A stretch of DNA of 64,000 nucleotides from the NCBI GenBank assembly GCA_002344975.1, contig DDUV01000062.1:62001-126000 (forward strand), read 5' to 3'. Under the pieces are notes generated by a model. The model made no database searches. It was given only the letters and a program-made list of their open reading frames with translations, and was not told where the DNA came from. The translations under genes were made by a program, and so were the position numbers. Source of the DNA: Saprospiraceae bacterium UBA2329. GTDB taxonomy: Bacteria; Bacteroidota; Bacteroidia; Chitinophagales; Saprospiraceae. This document shows, one piece after another, positions 17,252 to 26,483 of the stretch. The number at the start of each line of letters is the position of its first letter. Positions within the stretch are counted from its first letter, which is position 1.

Positions 17252-20182
17252 TCAGCGGATCAGATATATCGGCAGGTCGGCATCCAATTGGTTTTCAGGC
17301 ATAAACGGCGTTTGCGAGGTGGGCGCGTTGGGCAGGGTGGTTTTCACCAAATCAGGTACCCGGCGGCGCAGGAAGTTGTACAACTCACCCAGACGAATGA
17401 TGCCGTCATTGTCTGCATCGGCCTGAAAACTGCCCTCTCGGTCGCTTACGCTCGTATTGGCGAAAGCCTCCAAAATGGCTTTGGTAAACGCGCCGTTGCC
17501 CCAGGCCGGGTCTTCGTACGACTTCTCGGTGCTGCTGCTCGAACTCAGCGTAGTAATGCCCGGCTGCGCAATGGCCAAGTCGTTAATGGCTTTGCTTACC
17601 GCTCCGAAGCCCTCTTTGGCGCCCCCGCTATGACAGGCATCTATGAAGATAAGTTTCTTGCAATCAATGCCTTGCAATACTTCCAGAATGTCGGTTTTGT
17701 AATCAATGGCGATGCGCTCATATTTCGGGTTGTAGCCGGTTTGGAGCACTTTGAAGCGGTTTTCGGAAATTTTGCCATGCGAAGAAATGAACACCAGCAG
17801 CACGTCATTGGGCGAAATTTGCTGGTCGGTAGCGAGGTAGGCCAGATCGTAAAATGCCTGCTTGATGCCGGTGAGATCGGTTTTGTCGGGCGTGACGAGC
17901 TGGTGCGTAAAGACGTTTTGAAACAAGCGCCCTTCTCCGCTCTGGTTTTTAAAAGCGGCGGCAAAATCGGCGGCATCTTTGGCGGTGTATTTGAGGTCTT
18001 CGTGCTGCGCCCCTATGGCCAAGAGGTGCAAATTGGAGCGCTGCGGCTGATATTCCACTTCAATTTCATCCGAGAGGCTGCCGTTCACCCAGATTTGCAA
18101 GGTGTTTCGGCCGGGTGCCAGCGGAATTTTGTTGCGGTAGGAATAAGTGTAGTAGGCATTTTCCCGCGCCGGCGGCGAGAGGTCCTGCTCGTTGAATTTG
18201 GAACCTTCCATCAGCACGGCGTTGTGTTTTACTTTGATGTCGGTAGTTTTTACAGGTTTCTCATCGAGGATGGTGGCCTTGTATTCAAATTCCGGTTTGT
18301 TCGATCTCACTTTGTACGTGCCGGTTTCATGCGGTGCGGGATCGGTCCAAAGAATGACGGGGCCGTCCGCTATGACGCCGCGCCCGGTGGATGCGCCCCA
18401 TTCCAGCGTTTTGCGCACTTTTTCGGCGCCACTCTCTTTGGCTACGGCCACAATACGCACCTGCGATTCCTGAAACTGCGCCGTTTTGATGAAACTGAAG
18501 CGCACCTCACGCCGACTGTGAGCGGCCAATGCGCCCAATACCTGCGCGCTTTGCCCCGCCGCCCGAATGCCCGCCGGATAGCTGAAACTCATTTCTACCG
18601 GGCCGGATGCCTGGTCGCCCGTGTTGGACAATTGCACCGTGAGCAGCACCTCGTCGGAGGCGTTACCGGGGGCAAAACGGTAGTCGGCTATGCCCAACTC
18701 TGCCGGCTTTTCGCGCCGTACGGCGATGGTTTTCTCTATGGTTTTCAATGACTTGGAACCGGCGCTGACCTCTATGCGCAGGCTATGCTCGGCCTCGGCG
18801 GCAGCGGCGGCGCTCTCTACCGGAATGGCGATGGTGCGGCGCTCGCCTTTGGCCAAAGTGCCTGCGTAGTTGGTGCTCCACACGTTGAGACCGCCTTCTG
18901 CGCCCGACACTTCGATGCGGAGTTCGGGTACGTCCATATCGGAGGTATTTTCAATGGGCAGGGCCAGCCAGGAAGCCAAGCCGGGCCGCAGTGTTTCGTC
19001 GGGGGTTTGCAATTTCACATCCGACATTTTCAGCGCGGGCACATCGCGGATGCCCGCCCAGAGGCTGCCGGCAGCGGGGTCTATGAGGTGCATGACCCAA
19101 GCCTTGCCTCCGGTAAATCCGGCTGCTGCGAAACTGCCGTCGAACAGCGCCGTGAGGCAGCGCAGCTCGTCGTTTTTGTCGGTGCCGAGGTATTGTTCCC
19201 AACTCAGCTCCCCCGCGCGATTGGTTTTCGCCAACAAGCCCATCGGGGTGCGGGCGCCGCTGCGGTGCGAGAGCGAGGAGCCGGCCAGAAGGAAACCGCC
19301 GTCGGGTGCATTGGCTACGGCGTAGGCCACATCAGCGTTTTTGCCGCCGAAGGCTTTGTCCCATTGGCGGGCGCCGTCGCGGGAAGTTTTGATGAGCCAG
19401 AAATCGGTTTCGCCGGCGCCTTTGCTTTTGGTGAGGCCGGCAATGAGGTAACCGCCGTCGGCTGCGGGCGCCAGATGCAGGGCTTCGTCCCAGTCTTTGT
19501 CGCCGTAAAATTTCTTCCACAGCAGCTTACCCTGTGCGTCGGTTTTGGCAATGTAGGCATCGCCGGCGCCATTGGGGGCCTTTTTGCCGGAGGTACCGCA
19601 AAAGACAAAGCCTCCGTCGCGGTCGGCGGCCAGCCCGCTGATGGTTTCAAATTCTTCGCTGCCCAATTGCACTTCCCACAGCACTTCATTGCCCGACAGG
19701 CGCAGCAGCCACACGTCGCCGCCCTTGCGCCCTTCGCGGTGCCCGGCGGCCAGCAGGCTGCCGTCTGCTGCAGTGACTATCTTTTTAAATTCATTTTTAC
19801 CGCCTGTTCCGCCGAAGCTGCGTTCCTGCACTTTTTGGCCCCGGTCGTTGTACCAGGCTATGCGGGCCATTTTGCCCAGCGTGCCGGCGGCTGCAAACCG
19901 CCCATCGAAAGTGCCGGTTACTGCCTGAAAATCAGAAGCTTCGGCATCGTTGGCCGTGATGTCGGCGATGGTTTGGCCGTTGCTGCGCTCCAACAACAAC
20001 AGGCGGGCTTTTCCGCCGGCAGTGTTTTCGCCCGCTATCAGCAGGTAGCCGTTCGCAGCCTGACTCAGGGCATTGATTTTAAGGCCCGGCCATTGGCGTT
20101 CCCAGTCTTGTTGCAAATGTTGGCTCATGGCGCTCAGCGCCGGCAAGAGCAAAAGCAGAATACGGATGGTTTTCATGGTCAA
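17252..20182 (-). CDS. caspase-like (C14) protease with repeat-rich N-terminus
   Basis: 976 residues. A signal peptide (LLLLLPALSAMSQ) precedes about 340 residues of beta-propeller-like repeats (AADGGYLIAGLTKSKGAG, APDGGFLLAGSS). CARDB/Ig-like modules follow at about 390-600. The C-terminal 260 residues are a caspase/metacaspase fold. The catalytic dyad is visible as His802 in LLVFISSHGKIS and Cys850 in LIFIDACHSGG. An EF-hand-like loop (ADADNDGIIRLGELYNF) near the C-terminus suggests calcium dependence, as in metacaspases (inference). With a signal peptide it acts outside the cytoplasm. It starts 7 bp after the C1 peptidase stop and precedes the SprB-like adhesin, so these are probably one operon. 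The substrate is unknown. Confidence 0.9.
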   Translation of the reverse strand: MTMKTIRILLLLLPALSAMSQHLQQDWERQWPGLKINALSQAANGYLLIAGENTAGGKARLLLLERSNGQTIADITANDAEASDFQAVTGTFDGRFAAAGTLGKMARIAWYNDRGQKVQERSFGGTGGKNEFKKIVTAADGSLLAAGHREGRKGGDVWLLRLSGNEVLWEVQLGSEEFETISGLAADRDGGFVFCGTSGKKAPNGAGDAYIAKTDAQGKLLWKKFYGDKDWDEALHLAPAADGGYLIAGLTKSKGAGETDFWLIKTSRDGARQWDKAFGGKNADVAYAVANAPDGGFLLAGSSLSHRSGARTPMGLLAKTNRAGELSWEQYLGTDKNDELRCLTALFDGSFAAAGFTGGKAWVMHLIDPAAGSLWAGIRDVPALKMSDVKLQTPDETLRPGLASWLALPIENTSDMDVPELRIEVSGAEGGLNVWSTNYAGTLAKGERRTIAIPVESAAAAAEAEHSLRIEVSAGSKSLKTIEKTIAVRREKPAELGIADYRFAPGNASDEVLLTVQLSNTGDQASGPVEMSFSYPAGIRAAGQSAQVLGALAAHSRREVRFSFIKTAQFQESQVRIVAVAKESGAEKVRKTLEWGASTGRGVIADGPVILWTDPAPHETGTYKVRSNKPEFEYKATILDEKPVKTTDIKVKHNAVLMEGSKFNEQDLSPPARENAYYTYSYRNKIPLAPGRNTLQIWVNGSLSDEIEVEYQPQRSNLHLLAIGAQHEDLKYTAKDAADFAAAFKNQSGEGRLFQNVFTHQLVTPDKTDLTGIKQAFYDLAYLATDQQISPNDVLLVFISSHGKISENRFKVLQTGYNPKYERIAIDYKTDILEVLQGIDCKKLIFIDACHSGGAKEGFGAVSKAINDLAIAQPGITTLSSSSSTEKSYEDPAWGNGAFTKAILEAFANTSVSDREGSFQADADNDGIIRLGELYNFLRRRVPDLVKTTLPNAPTSQTPFMPENQLDADLPIYLIR

Positions 20183-20189
20183 TGTAGTA

Positions 20190-21671
20190 TTACCTCGCGT
20201 TTACCTCCAGCACCACAGGCACTATAAACCCCTCGGCGCGGGTGGCTGCATAAAAGGAAATCTGGTCGTCAGAGTAGATGATGTCGGCTGCGGGTACGGC
20301 ATAAGCGCCCAATGTGGCGCGGATATTGACTGCCAAATCGCCCGCTTGTTGGCTAACTATTTTTGCAAAAGTATCAATTGTCTCGATTTTTTTCTGAGAA
20401 AAAAGCACCACCAAGCGATCTGTGCCGGCGTGTGCGAGCTTCAAGGCTTTCTGCGGACCGGGAATGGCCACCTCGGAATCCTTGGAAATCAACAACCCGC
20501 TTTCGTTGCACCCCTCGAAACGAGCATCGAGCGCCTCCGATCTCGGCCAGTGAAAATGCACCTCATTGCGGGCATCCACACTAAAAACATAGAGGTATTG
20601 GTCGGCGGGCATATCCTGCAAAATGAGTTGAAACAACTGCCCTGCCTGCCAGTCTTGCCGTTGGAGTTGATACACAAAACCCTGGCGCTGCACGGCCTGC
20701 GTTTCAAAAACCGGTGCGCCCGACTGCGGCTGCCAACCCTCCAAACTCCGAAATTCCAGCTTGCCCGAAAGGCGTTGCAAGGGGCGAACAGCCGGCTCTT
20801 CCGACTGATTTTCAGTCATTTCCGGCATGTCTTCGGCGGCTAAGCGCATCACATAAGCATATTTGCAAAAGCGCCCGAAATCGTTGTATTTGATCCAGAT
20901 GAAGCCTTGGTCGCCCCAGTTTTGGCCCCAGGAATTCATCAGCCTGAAAGCGCCTTTGCGGTCGTCGTAGCCTGTCACTACCATAGCATGGCCGCCGGCG
21001 GGCGCGGTGTTGCCCAATTCGGGGTGCCAGTACAGGGCGTTTTGGAGTTGGTAAAAATTGCGCAGCACGTTCATGCCTACCACCACGGGTTTGCCGGCGG
21101 CCAGCACGCGTTTGGTCAGCGCTGTTTTCTGTGCCGGGTCTTCATTTTGGCCAAAGAGCGTCATGTAGTCGCTGATGCTGAAACGGCGGGCGGTTTCCAC
21201 GGTGCGCTCGTCGGGTTGCTGTTCGCAATTGTTCACGTCGAAGTCGAACTGCCCGGCCAGACAATTGCCTTTTTGCTGCAACAGGCGCAGCGCGTCGCTG
21301 ATGCGGGCGCCCTGGGTACAGTCTCCGGTTTTGATCTGGTTGTACAAAAACAAGGCGGAATGTGCGTTGCGGGTGATGAGTGCGCGGTCGGTGCATTGGT
21401 TCAGCATGGCGCGCTGTATGCTGAGGGCCGCATAGCCGGTAGCCCAACCCACGCAGGAAAAAATGTACCCCTGATGCCGCACTTCCGGGCAGTAGGCCGA
21501 CCAGTCCACCGATACGGGCAGCACGGCCTTGGCGCCGTCTTCGGGAGCCATGCGCGGCAGGCTTTCGTAGCGCTCGTCTTCTTCGAGCAGGCCGCCGGCG
21601 TAGGCGGGTTCGCTTTGTGCGGCGAGTTGTGCTGTGCCGACAAAGAGCAGATAAAGGAGGAGGTACCGCAT
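20190..21671 (-). CDS. secreted papain-like (C1) cysteine peptidase
   Basis: 493 residues from the start at 21671, which begins a signal peptide (MRYLLLYLLFVGTAQLAAQ). The longer open frame to 21794 has no signal. Papain-family residues are present: Gln67 and Cys73 in RHQGYIFSCVGWA, His228 in GGHAMVVTGYDD, and Asn246 in LMNSWGQNWGDQGF. The C-terminal ~190 residues (after about 300) look like a separate beta-rich domain resembling the DUF4384-type domain that often accompanies caspases. The gene has a 7-bp gap to the caspase-like gene and a 20-bp gap to the upstream gene. The tight packing suggests coordinated secreted proteolysis. Confidence 0.9.
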   Translation of the reverse strand: MRYLLLYLLFVGTAQLAAQSEPAYAGGLLEEDERYESLPRMAPEDGAKAVLPVSVDWSAYCPEVRHQGYIFSCVGWATGYAALSIQRAMLNQCTDRALITRNAHSALFLYNQIKTGDCTQGARISDALRLLQQKGNCLAGQFDFDVNNCEQQPDERTVETARRFSISDYMTLFGQNEDPAQKTALTKRVLAAGKPVVVGMNVLRNFYQLQNALYWHPELGNTAPAGGHAMVVTGYDDRKGAFRLMNSWGQNWGDQGFIWIKYNDFGRFCKYAYVMRLAAEDMPEMTENQSEEPAVRPLQRLSGKLEFRSLEGWQPQSGAPVFETQAVQRQGFVYQLQRQDWQAGQLFQLILQDMPADQYLYVFSVDARNEVHFHWPRSEALDARFEGCNESGLLISKDSEVAIPGPQKALKLAHAGTDRLVVLFSQKKIETIDTFAKIVSQQAGDLAVNIRATLGAYAVPAADIIYSDDQISFYAATRAEGFIVPVVLEVNAR

Positions 21672-21691
21672 GGTGTTGAGAATTATAATAT

Positions 21692-22600
21692 TCAGTGATC
21701 CTTCTTCGCCGGTGTTTCCACTTTTTTGGTGTCCGTTTTTTTGCCGGCGGGTTCGGGCGTAGTGGTAGTGGCTTTGGTTTTCAGGGGCGACCACTGCCCT
21801 CCGGTGCTGTCGGCGGGCGGGGTGGCCGGTATTGGGTCGGGCTGGTATTGCCAGTCGGCGGGAGCGCCCTGCTGCGTGTTCGAGTTTTTTACCTGATTCA
21901 CGGTTTCGTTCACGCGTTGGAGGCGCTGCTGGAGCATTTCATCGCGGGAGGCATCGGGGCGGATGAGTTCGGATGGGCGGTCGAACTGTTCGTAGCGGGA
22001 ATTGCCGCCGGCGAGTTCGTCCCAGTATTGCCAGCGATAGGGCTTCACGAGGTTGTCCTGCAAGTATTTATCGTTGTAAAACCTGGCTTCGCGGCGGATG
22101 TCGCTGAAGTGTTTGGTGAGACCGTTGACCAAGCCCACCAATTCTACCACGAGCAGCAGGATGGCGCCGCCGTCCACTTGTTCCTGCGGGATGGAGGCAT
22201 CGGCGAGGGCCTGCATGAAGTTGGTGTTGTAAAAATCGGAGATGTCCTGCAATTTGAAGCGCAGACCGTCGGAGTACATCTCCGGGAATTCGGCGATGGA
22301 CTTGAGTTTTTTCTCATTGAGGAAGTCCTGCTTGATGTTTTCGAGCAGTTGGTTGGCGCGGGTGGCGGTTTGGTCGTGGGCCGAGCGCAGGCGGAAGACT
22401 AATTGCGGATCGAGTTGCATGGAGGAGGCCTGGGTTTGCAGCACCTTGCTTTCGCACTCGATGCGGAGGTCGCGGAATTTGAGCATAAACTCCGTGTTGA
22501 GGAAGTTGTGCAGGGCCGGCGCGGTTTTTTTGTCGGGCTGGGCCTGAGTGCCGGCAGCAAAAAGGAAGCAGCAAAGAATAGACAGCAGTAAGGTTTTCAT
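21692..22600 (-). CDS. secreted protein of unknown function, first gene of protease operon
   Basis: 302 residues from the start at 22600, which begins a signal peptide (MKTLLLSILCCFLFAAGTQAQ). Upstream in-frame sequence up to 22819 runs through a palindromic repeat and is not coding. The body is helical (FMLKFRDLRIECESKVLQTQ; RSAHDQTATRANQLLENIKQ) with a possible hydrophobic segment at GGAILLLVVELVGLVNGL. The tail is low-complexity, rich in Pro, Thr and Lys. No family is recognised. Spacing of 20 bp to the C1 peptidase gene implies co-transcription, so a scaffold or inhibitor role in the protease operon is possible but unproven. Confidence 0.75.
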   Translation of the reverse strand: MKTLLLSILCCFLFAAGTQAQPDKKTAPALHNFLNTEFMLKFRDLRIECESKVLQTQASSMQLDPQLVFRLRSAHDQTATRANQLLENIKQDFLNEKKLKSIAEFPEMYSDGLRFKLQDISDFYNTNFMQALADASIPQEQVDGGAILLLVVELVGLVNGLTKHFSDIRREARFYNDKYLQDNLVKPYRWQYWDELAGGNSRYEQFDRPSELIRPDASRDEMLQQRLQRVNETVNQVKNSNTQQGAPADWQYQPDPIPATPPADSTGGQWSPLKTKATTTTPEPAGKKTDTKKVETPAKKDH

Positions 22601-22714
22601 GGCAATGATGTGTTTTTTTGGAGAATGTGTCGGCAGCGGGAAGAATGTACCCAATATCGGAGCGATTTTTTTTGTCTCGGTGAGAAAGGCCGTTGCGCCA
22701 GGGATAGGAACGGA

Positions 22715-22857
22715 ATGGCGGCGGGCAGGGATAGTAGAGACATTGCATGCAATGTCTCTACCCTTGCCCGCCGCCATGCAGTGGATAGCCCGCCACGCCC
22801 GCCCGATGGCTCCCTCCATTGGAGGGTCGGGGAGGCAGGTAGTGGCGTGGGGCGCCC
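22715..22857. repeat. compound intergenic repeat, copy 1
   Basis: Part one is a 63-nt palindrome (22715-22777). Its 13-bp outer arms are ATGGCGGCGGGCA / TGCCCGCCGCCAT, and inside is a perfect 28-bp palindrome at 22734-22761 centred on TTGCATGCAA. Part two (22783-22857) reads GGATAGCCCGCCACGCCCGC ... CTCCATTGGAGG ... GTGGCGTGGGGCGCCC. A second copy in the same orientation lies at 34546-34668. No gene is seen between 22601 and 22924. Confidence 0.8.
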
Positions 22858-22924
22858 AAAAATAAAAAACAGCCGACGCCGAAGAACGACGCCGACTGAA
22901 GATTGGGACGATAACGGTTGGTTA

Positions 22925-24199
22925 TTATTGGAAGCTATCTAAGTAGGTTTCCGTCACTAAGCCGCGCAGGGATTCGCAGCCGGCGCCGATGCGGGAGTTT
23001 ACGAAGACCACTATTTCGTAGCCGTTGGGCAGGAAGACCGCCACGCACTGCTCCTGGCGAGGGTTGTTGGCGCAGTCGCCGTCGCGCCATGCGCCGTTTT
23101 TGTTGTACAATTTGCCGGCCGGCGTGTTAATGATCTGGTCAATGCCGAGGCGGTTGTCGAGCAGGAATTGCGTGCGGTTGGCGGGCAGGATGGTGTTTTT
23201 GCGGCGGGCGTGGTCCATTACTTTGAGCACTTCGGTGACGGAGAGTCTCCAGCCGGCGCCGCCGCTCATGGTGGAGAGGTCGCCGGAGTTCCAGCCGGCC
23301 TGATTGCCGTGCGGAAAGCGGTAGGCCAATGCCCCGCCGGCTGCGGGAGCGAAACCTGCGTTGGCTACGCCTGCGGGGTTGAACACCTTGGTTTGCACAT
23401 AGTTGCGATAGGAACTGATGGTGACCATATCCCAGATTTGGTCGTTGAGGACGCCGAAGTTGGAGTTTTTGTTGATGTTGCCGTTGATGACGGAGATGAG
23501 GATGCGGCAGAGGCCGAAGTTCATGTTTTCGTAGTCGTAGCCGCCCACGCCGGGAACGCCGGCTGCCACGCGGGTTTTCATGGTGTTGAAGCTGGAGGAG
23601 GAGCCGCCTGTACTGAAGCCGGAGCGGTGCTGGAGGAGGTTGCGGAAGCTGATCTGGCCGATGTTGTTGCCTTTGGCCCAGTAGTCGGGCAGGTAGTTGA
23701 TGATTTTGGCGTCCACGGAGATGCCTTTTTCATCGAGCAGCTTGAGCATGGCGATGCCGGTGATGAGCTTGCTGACGCTGGCGACGTGCATGCGGCGGTC
23801 TAAGTTCCAGCCGAGGCTGCTGTTGGCGGGCGTTTGCGCCCAGTTCCAGATCAGGGTTTGATTGGGCGCGCCGTTGAGGCGCAGTTGCATGGCGTAGCCG
23901 GTCACTTTGTCTTTGATGGCGGCGTGGAATTTCTGCGCAAAAACATTGGAACGGAATGTGGCGGCGGGAGCAGGCATGGGCGCCTGATTGGCGCGCTGAA
24001 ACTGAAAACCGATTTGCTCGGCTTCCTCATAGCTCTGTACATTTTGCAGATGGGTAGGGCTGATTTGGTAAGCAGATGCCTGCTGTTGTGTGATGCCGGC
24101 GGGCAGGGGCGTGGTGGTGATTTGCTGGGCATGTGCAAACGCGCCCACAAAAAGGGCAAAGGCGATGCTGAGAATGGAAAAGATTTTGGTGGTTTTCAT
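22925..24199 (-). CDS. secreted serine hydrolase, beta-lactamase/DD-peptidase fold
   Basis: 424 residues with a signal peptide (ILSIAFALFVGAFAHAQ). The class C beta-lactamase-like fold is indicated by SVSK (catalytic Ser and Lys) in HVASVSKLITGIAML and by YEN in GGYDYENMNFGL. The family phrase NLLQHRSGF is also present. The C-terminus carries the substrate-facing strand (NKNGAWRDGDC, VAVFLPNGYEIVVFVNS). Such proteins range from esterases to peptidoglycan enzymes, and nothing shows antibiotic resistance. Its base composition matches the host core, unlike the AT-rich array that follows. Confidence 0.88.
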   Translation of the reverse strand: MKTTKIFSILSIAFALFVGAFAHAQQITTTPLPAGITQQQASAYQISPTHLQNVQSYEEAEQIGFQFQRANQAPMPAPAATFRSNVFAQKFHAAIKDKVTGYAMQLRLNGAPNQTLIWNWAQTPANSSLGWNLDRRMHVASVSKLITGIAMLKLLDEKGISVDAKIINYLPDYWAKGNNIGQISFRNLLQHRSGFSTGGSSSSFNTMKTRVAAGVPGVGGYDYENMNFGLCRILISVINGNINKNSNFGVLNDQIWDMVTISSYRNYVQTKVFNPAGVANAGFAPAAGGALAYRFPHGNQAGWNSGDLSTMSGGAGWRLSVTEVLKVMDHARRKNTILPANRTQFLLDNRLGIDQIINTPAGKLYNKNGAWRDGDCANNPRQEQCVAVFLPNGYEIVVFVNSRIGAGCESLRGLVTETYLDSFQ

Positions 24200-24495
24200 G
24201 GTTGAAAAAAGGTTTTGGATATGGTATGAAAAAAAGATTTGTGCCTACTCTGATCGCTGCTTTTCGGCTTCCGCAGTGAATGCCACAGTGCGTGGTGTTC
24301 GAGGGAATGTGTCGGGAGGGGAAAAGATGTACCCAGGGGAGGGAAGTTTTTTTGTCACTAATCTGTCACTAATCACGAAAAGTGTACCAGTAGTTTGACA
24401 GACTCGGCATAAATGTTTCAAATTCCATAGACGCAGTATCGGGCTTGTCGCCGGCCCTGGGGTGTTCCGCAAGAGGCTCCGCACAACAAAGTGCA

Positions 24496-24593
24496 ACCGC
24501 ACAACACGTCGGCGGGAGGGGGCGCGCTGCGCGCGTTTATCCCCCTCCCGCCGACGTGTTTACTGTTGTGCCCTGAATGTTAGCGGTAGTTGT
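24496..24593 (-). other. attC-like recombination site 3, end of cassette 3
   Basis: Read on the minus strand: an ACCGCTAAC box (24587-24579), a spacer, then a GC-rich hairpin. The arms are 24499-24522 against 24541-24559 plus 24564-24571, pairing fully except for a small bulge. GGTT (24498-24495) closes the site. The first box is the complement of the cassette 3 start (GTTAGCGGT), as expected for an integron cassette. The rest of the gap 24200-24495 holds no recognisable gene. Confidence 0.75.
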
Positions 24594-24603
24594 TTTTCTG
24601 TCG

Positions 24604-25644
24604 TTACTGTATTCCATAAGTTGTCCATAAATAATCAATTGCTTTCTCTAATACTTTGTCATTTTGTGCAGTAATATCGGCTTTTGTATTTTTAATATAA
24701 ACTTGTGGAATATGTCCTACGCCGTCTAAACTTTGCCCATTAGGTAAAAGAAACATTTGTATAGAATATTGATATGTCCATCCGTTGGGAAGAAAGCGAT
24801 TGTTGCTTGTCGTGGAAAAGTCGCCTGCTGTGATATCGCCTATTTGCGTCACTTGTGCAAATGATTTCATATGCAATAAAAAAACTTCACCTGCACTAAT
24901 TGTGTATCTGTCCGTAAGTACAATTACGGGTTTTAAAAATTGTTCTGTTCCTTGTGGCTTTGCAAAATGCTTTGAAATTGCATCAAAGTCGGAATGATTT
25001 TTCCCATTTCTTGTTTGCACTGTATAAATAAAATGTTCGCTATCTGCAAAAGCACCTGCAATACGGTCTGCAAAAGCATCATCACCACCGCCATTGTTTC
25101 GTATGTCCAATATTATTGCTTTGTGGTTTTTTAAAGAAGCAATTACATTGTCAATTTTATTGGGGTCGTTACTATCCATTTTTCCAAGATAGATATACCC
25201 TATATTTTTGTTTTTTATTTTAGCAAAACCAAATTCATCATTGTCAGCAACATTTGAATAATTGTCGGTATATTTTGATTTTACCAAACTTAAACTAAAT
25301 TCATCAATGGCTTGCACATTTAGTGTATTTCCTGAAACGTAATATTGGTTTGTTGCTGGATTGCCAATATAGGTGTGGCTATCATCTAAATATTCTATCA
25401 TTTGAGAAAAAATATTGAACAGTTGAGCATCCGTTGTGCTGGCTGTAACTTGTGGTTTGAAAACGGTATTGATACTGTCCCAATTTCTATGTCTTGCCGT
25501 GAATAAGCCATAATGTTGGTCTATATCTTCCCAAAATATGTTATAATTATTTATGGGATTGTTTGCTTCTTCTGTACCTAAAATCATTTTTTCGCAAGAC
25601 GAAAAAGTGATGATAAATAGTGTTGCAATAATTAGGTTCTTCAT
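24604..25644 (-). CDS. S41 family peptidase, lipoprotein (cassette 3)
   Basis: 346 residues. The lipobox FSSCEK at residues 15-20 indicates a lipoprotein. The tail-specific (S41) protease domain is shown by YLDDSHTYIG, AIILDIRNNGGGDD and TDRYTISAGEVFLLHM, which holds the catalytic Ser in the family-typical TxSAGE context, and by a late GDITAGDFS loop. No PDZ domain is obvious. It is AT-rich and lies 3 bp after the beta-barrel-like gene in cassette 3. The attC3 R box begins about 10 bp past its stop. The substrate is unknown; processing of the neighbouring envelope protein is a possibility. Confidence 0.88.
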   Translation of the reverse strand: MKNLIIATLFIITFSSCEKMILGTEEANNPINNYNIFWEDIDQHYGLFTARHRNWDSINTVFKPQVTASTTDAQLFNIFSQMIEYLDDSHTYIGNPATNQYYVSGNTLNVQAIDEFSLSLVKSKYTDNYSNVADNDEFGFAKIKNKNIGYIYLGKMDSNDPNKIDNVIASLKNHKAIILDIRNNGGGDDAFADRIAGAFADSEHFIYTVQTRNGKNHSDFDAISKHFAKPQGTEQFLKPVIVLTDRYTISAGEVFLLHMKSFAQVTQIGDITAGDFSTTSNNRFLPNGWTYQYSIQMFLLPNGQSLDGVGHIPQVYIKNTKADITAQNDKVLEKAIDYLWTTYGIQ

Positions 25645-25647
25645 TTT

Positions 25648-26421
25648 TTAAAATTTAAAATTTAACCCTGTTTGTACTTGGTTTTGCAAATGTATTAGCT
25701 TGTTTGCCCCTGTAACTTTTTGCAGATTTAAGTTATAGTTTACTGATAAATCAATGAATTTGTTTACATTAAAATTATATTTGGTTATCCACGAAAAACC
25801 GTAGCATTTGTTGAATGTAGCAAGTTTTCCATTGAAGAAAATTTTTGCGGGACTGTTTTGATTTTCAATAATAAATTCATTTCTTCCATTGTAAGGTGGT
25901 CTTGCTAATAGTTGAAGAAATGGGATTGAGATTGTTGAAAAAATTTGATTGCGTTTGTTTATTAAGTAATTGGCTTTAAAATTTAAAACTAAACCGTGAG
26001 TTGCCCAATAACTAAATGCTTCATTGTCGTCCCATTCAAAATACAATAGATTTGTAGTATAACCTGCACCTGCATAAAAATTATATTTATTGGATTCAGA
26101 CGTTTTTATTTTACGATAATAAGAAGCATTGATTTTTCCATAAATGAAATTTGAAGTTAAAAAAGTAGAAGCATCGGTTTTTATTTTTCCTGAACTGAAA
26201 TCTACGGCTACTTCAAAAATATTTTTTCTTCTTGGATTGTGTCGCAAGTATTGCACCGAAAATAAATGTCCGCTTTCTTTGTAATGTAGTGGTGAAAAAT
26301 TTAGGTCTTTTAGCAAACCACTATTTACACCATAAGATAATGCAATGGTGTTTTTTTTCTGTGCTTTCAATGACAATGAAAACAGTAATAATATGGGTAA
26401 TATGAATTTGAGTTTAACCAT
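25648..26421 (-). CDS. exported beta-strand-rich protein, probable outer-membrane barrel (cassette 3)
   Basis: 257 residues with a signal peptide (MVKLKFILPILLLFSLSLKAQ). Alternating aromatic/polar strands follow (LFSVQYLRHNP, YNFYAGAGYTTNLLYFEW, TKYNFNVNKFIDLSVNYNLN) and the protein ends in GLNFKF, consistent with an outer-membrane barrel. No named family is recognised. It sits between the Crp/Fnr-type regulator (62 bp upstream) and the S41 lipoprotein (3 bp downstream), so all three probably form one cassette operon. Confidence 0.7.
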   Translation of the reverse strand: MVKLKFILPILLLFSLSLKAQKKNTIALSYGVNSGLLKDLNFSPLHYKESGHLFSVQYLRHNPRRKNIFEVAVDFSSGKIKTDASTFLTSNFIYGKINASYYRKIKTSESNKYNFYAGAGYTTNLLYFEWDDNEAFSYWATHGLVLNFKANYLINKRNQIFSTISIPFLQLLARPPYNGRNEFIIENQNSPAKIFFNGKLATFNKCYGFSWITKYNFNVNKFIDLSVNYNLNLQKVTGANKLIHLQNQVQTGLNFKF

Positions 26422-26483
26422 TACTTTTTGATTGCAAAGTACGGTAGCTTTTTGCAGAAAAGAGATACACCCAAGTTAATAAA

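Noticed and set aside
18785..20227. 480-codon plus-strand open frame
   Set aside because: Opposite the caspase-like gene, no recognisable domain and no start context; shadow frame.
17252..21671. Caspase plus C1 peptidase as a CRISPR-linked (craspase-like) or intracellular defence module
   Set aside because: Both proteins have signal peptides and the neighbours are T9SS surface genes; no CRISPR or nucleotide-sensor gene is nearby.
22925..24199. Serine hydrolase as an antibiotic-resistance beta-lactamase
   Set aside because: The SxxK and YxN motifs are shared with esterases and DD-peptidases, and no resistance-specific features are visible.
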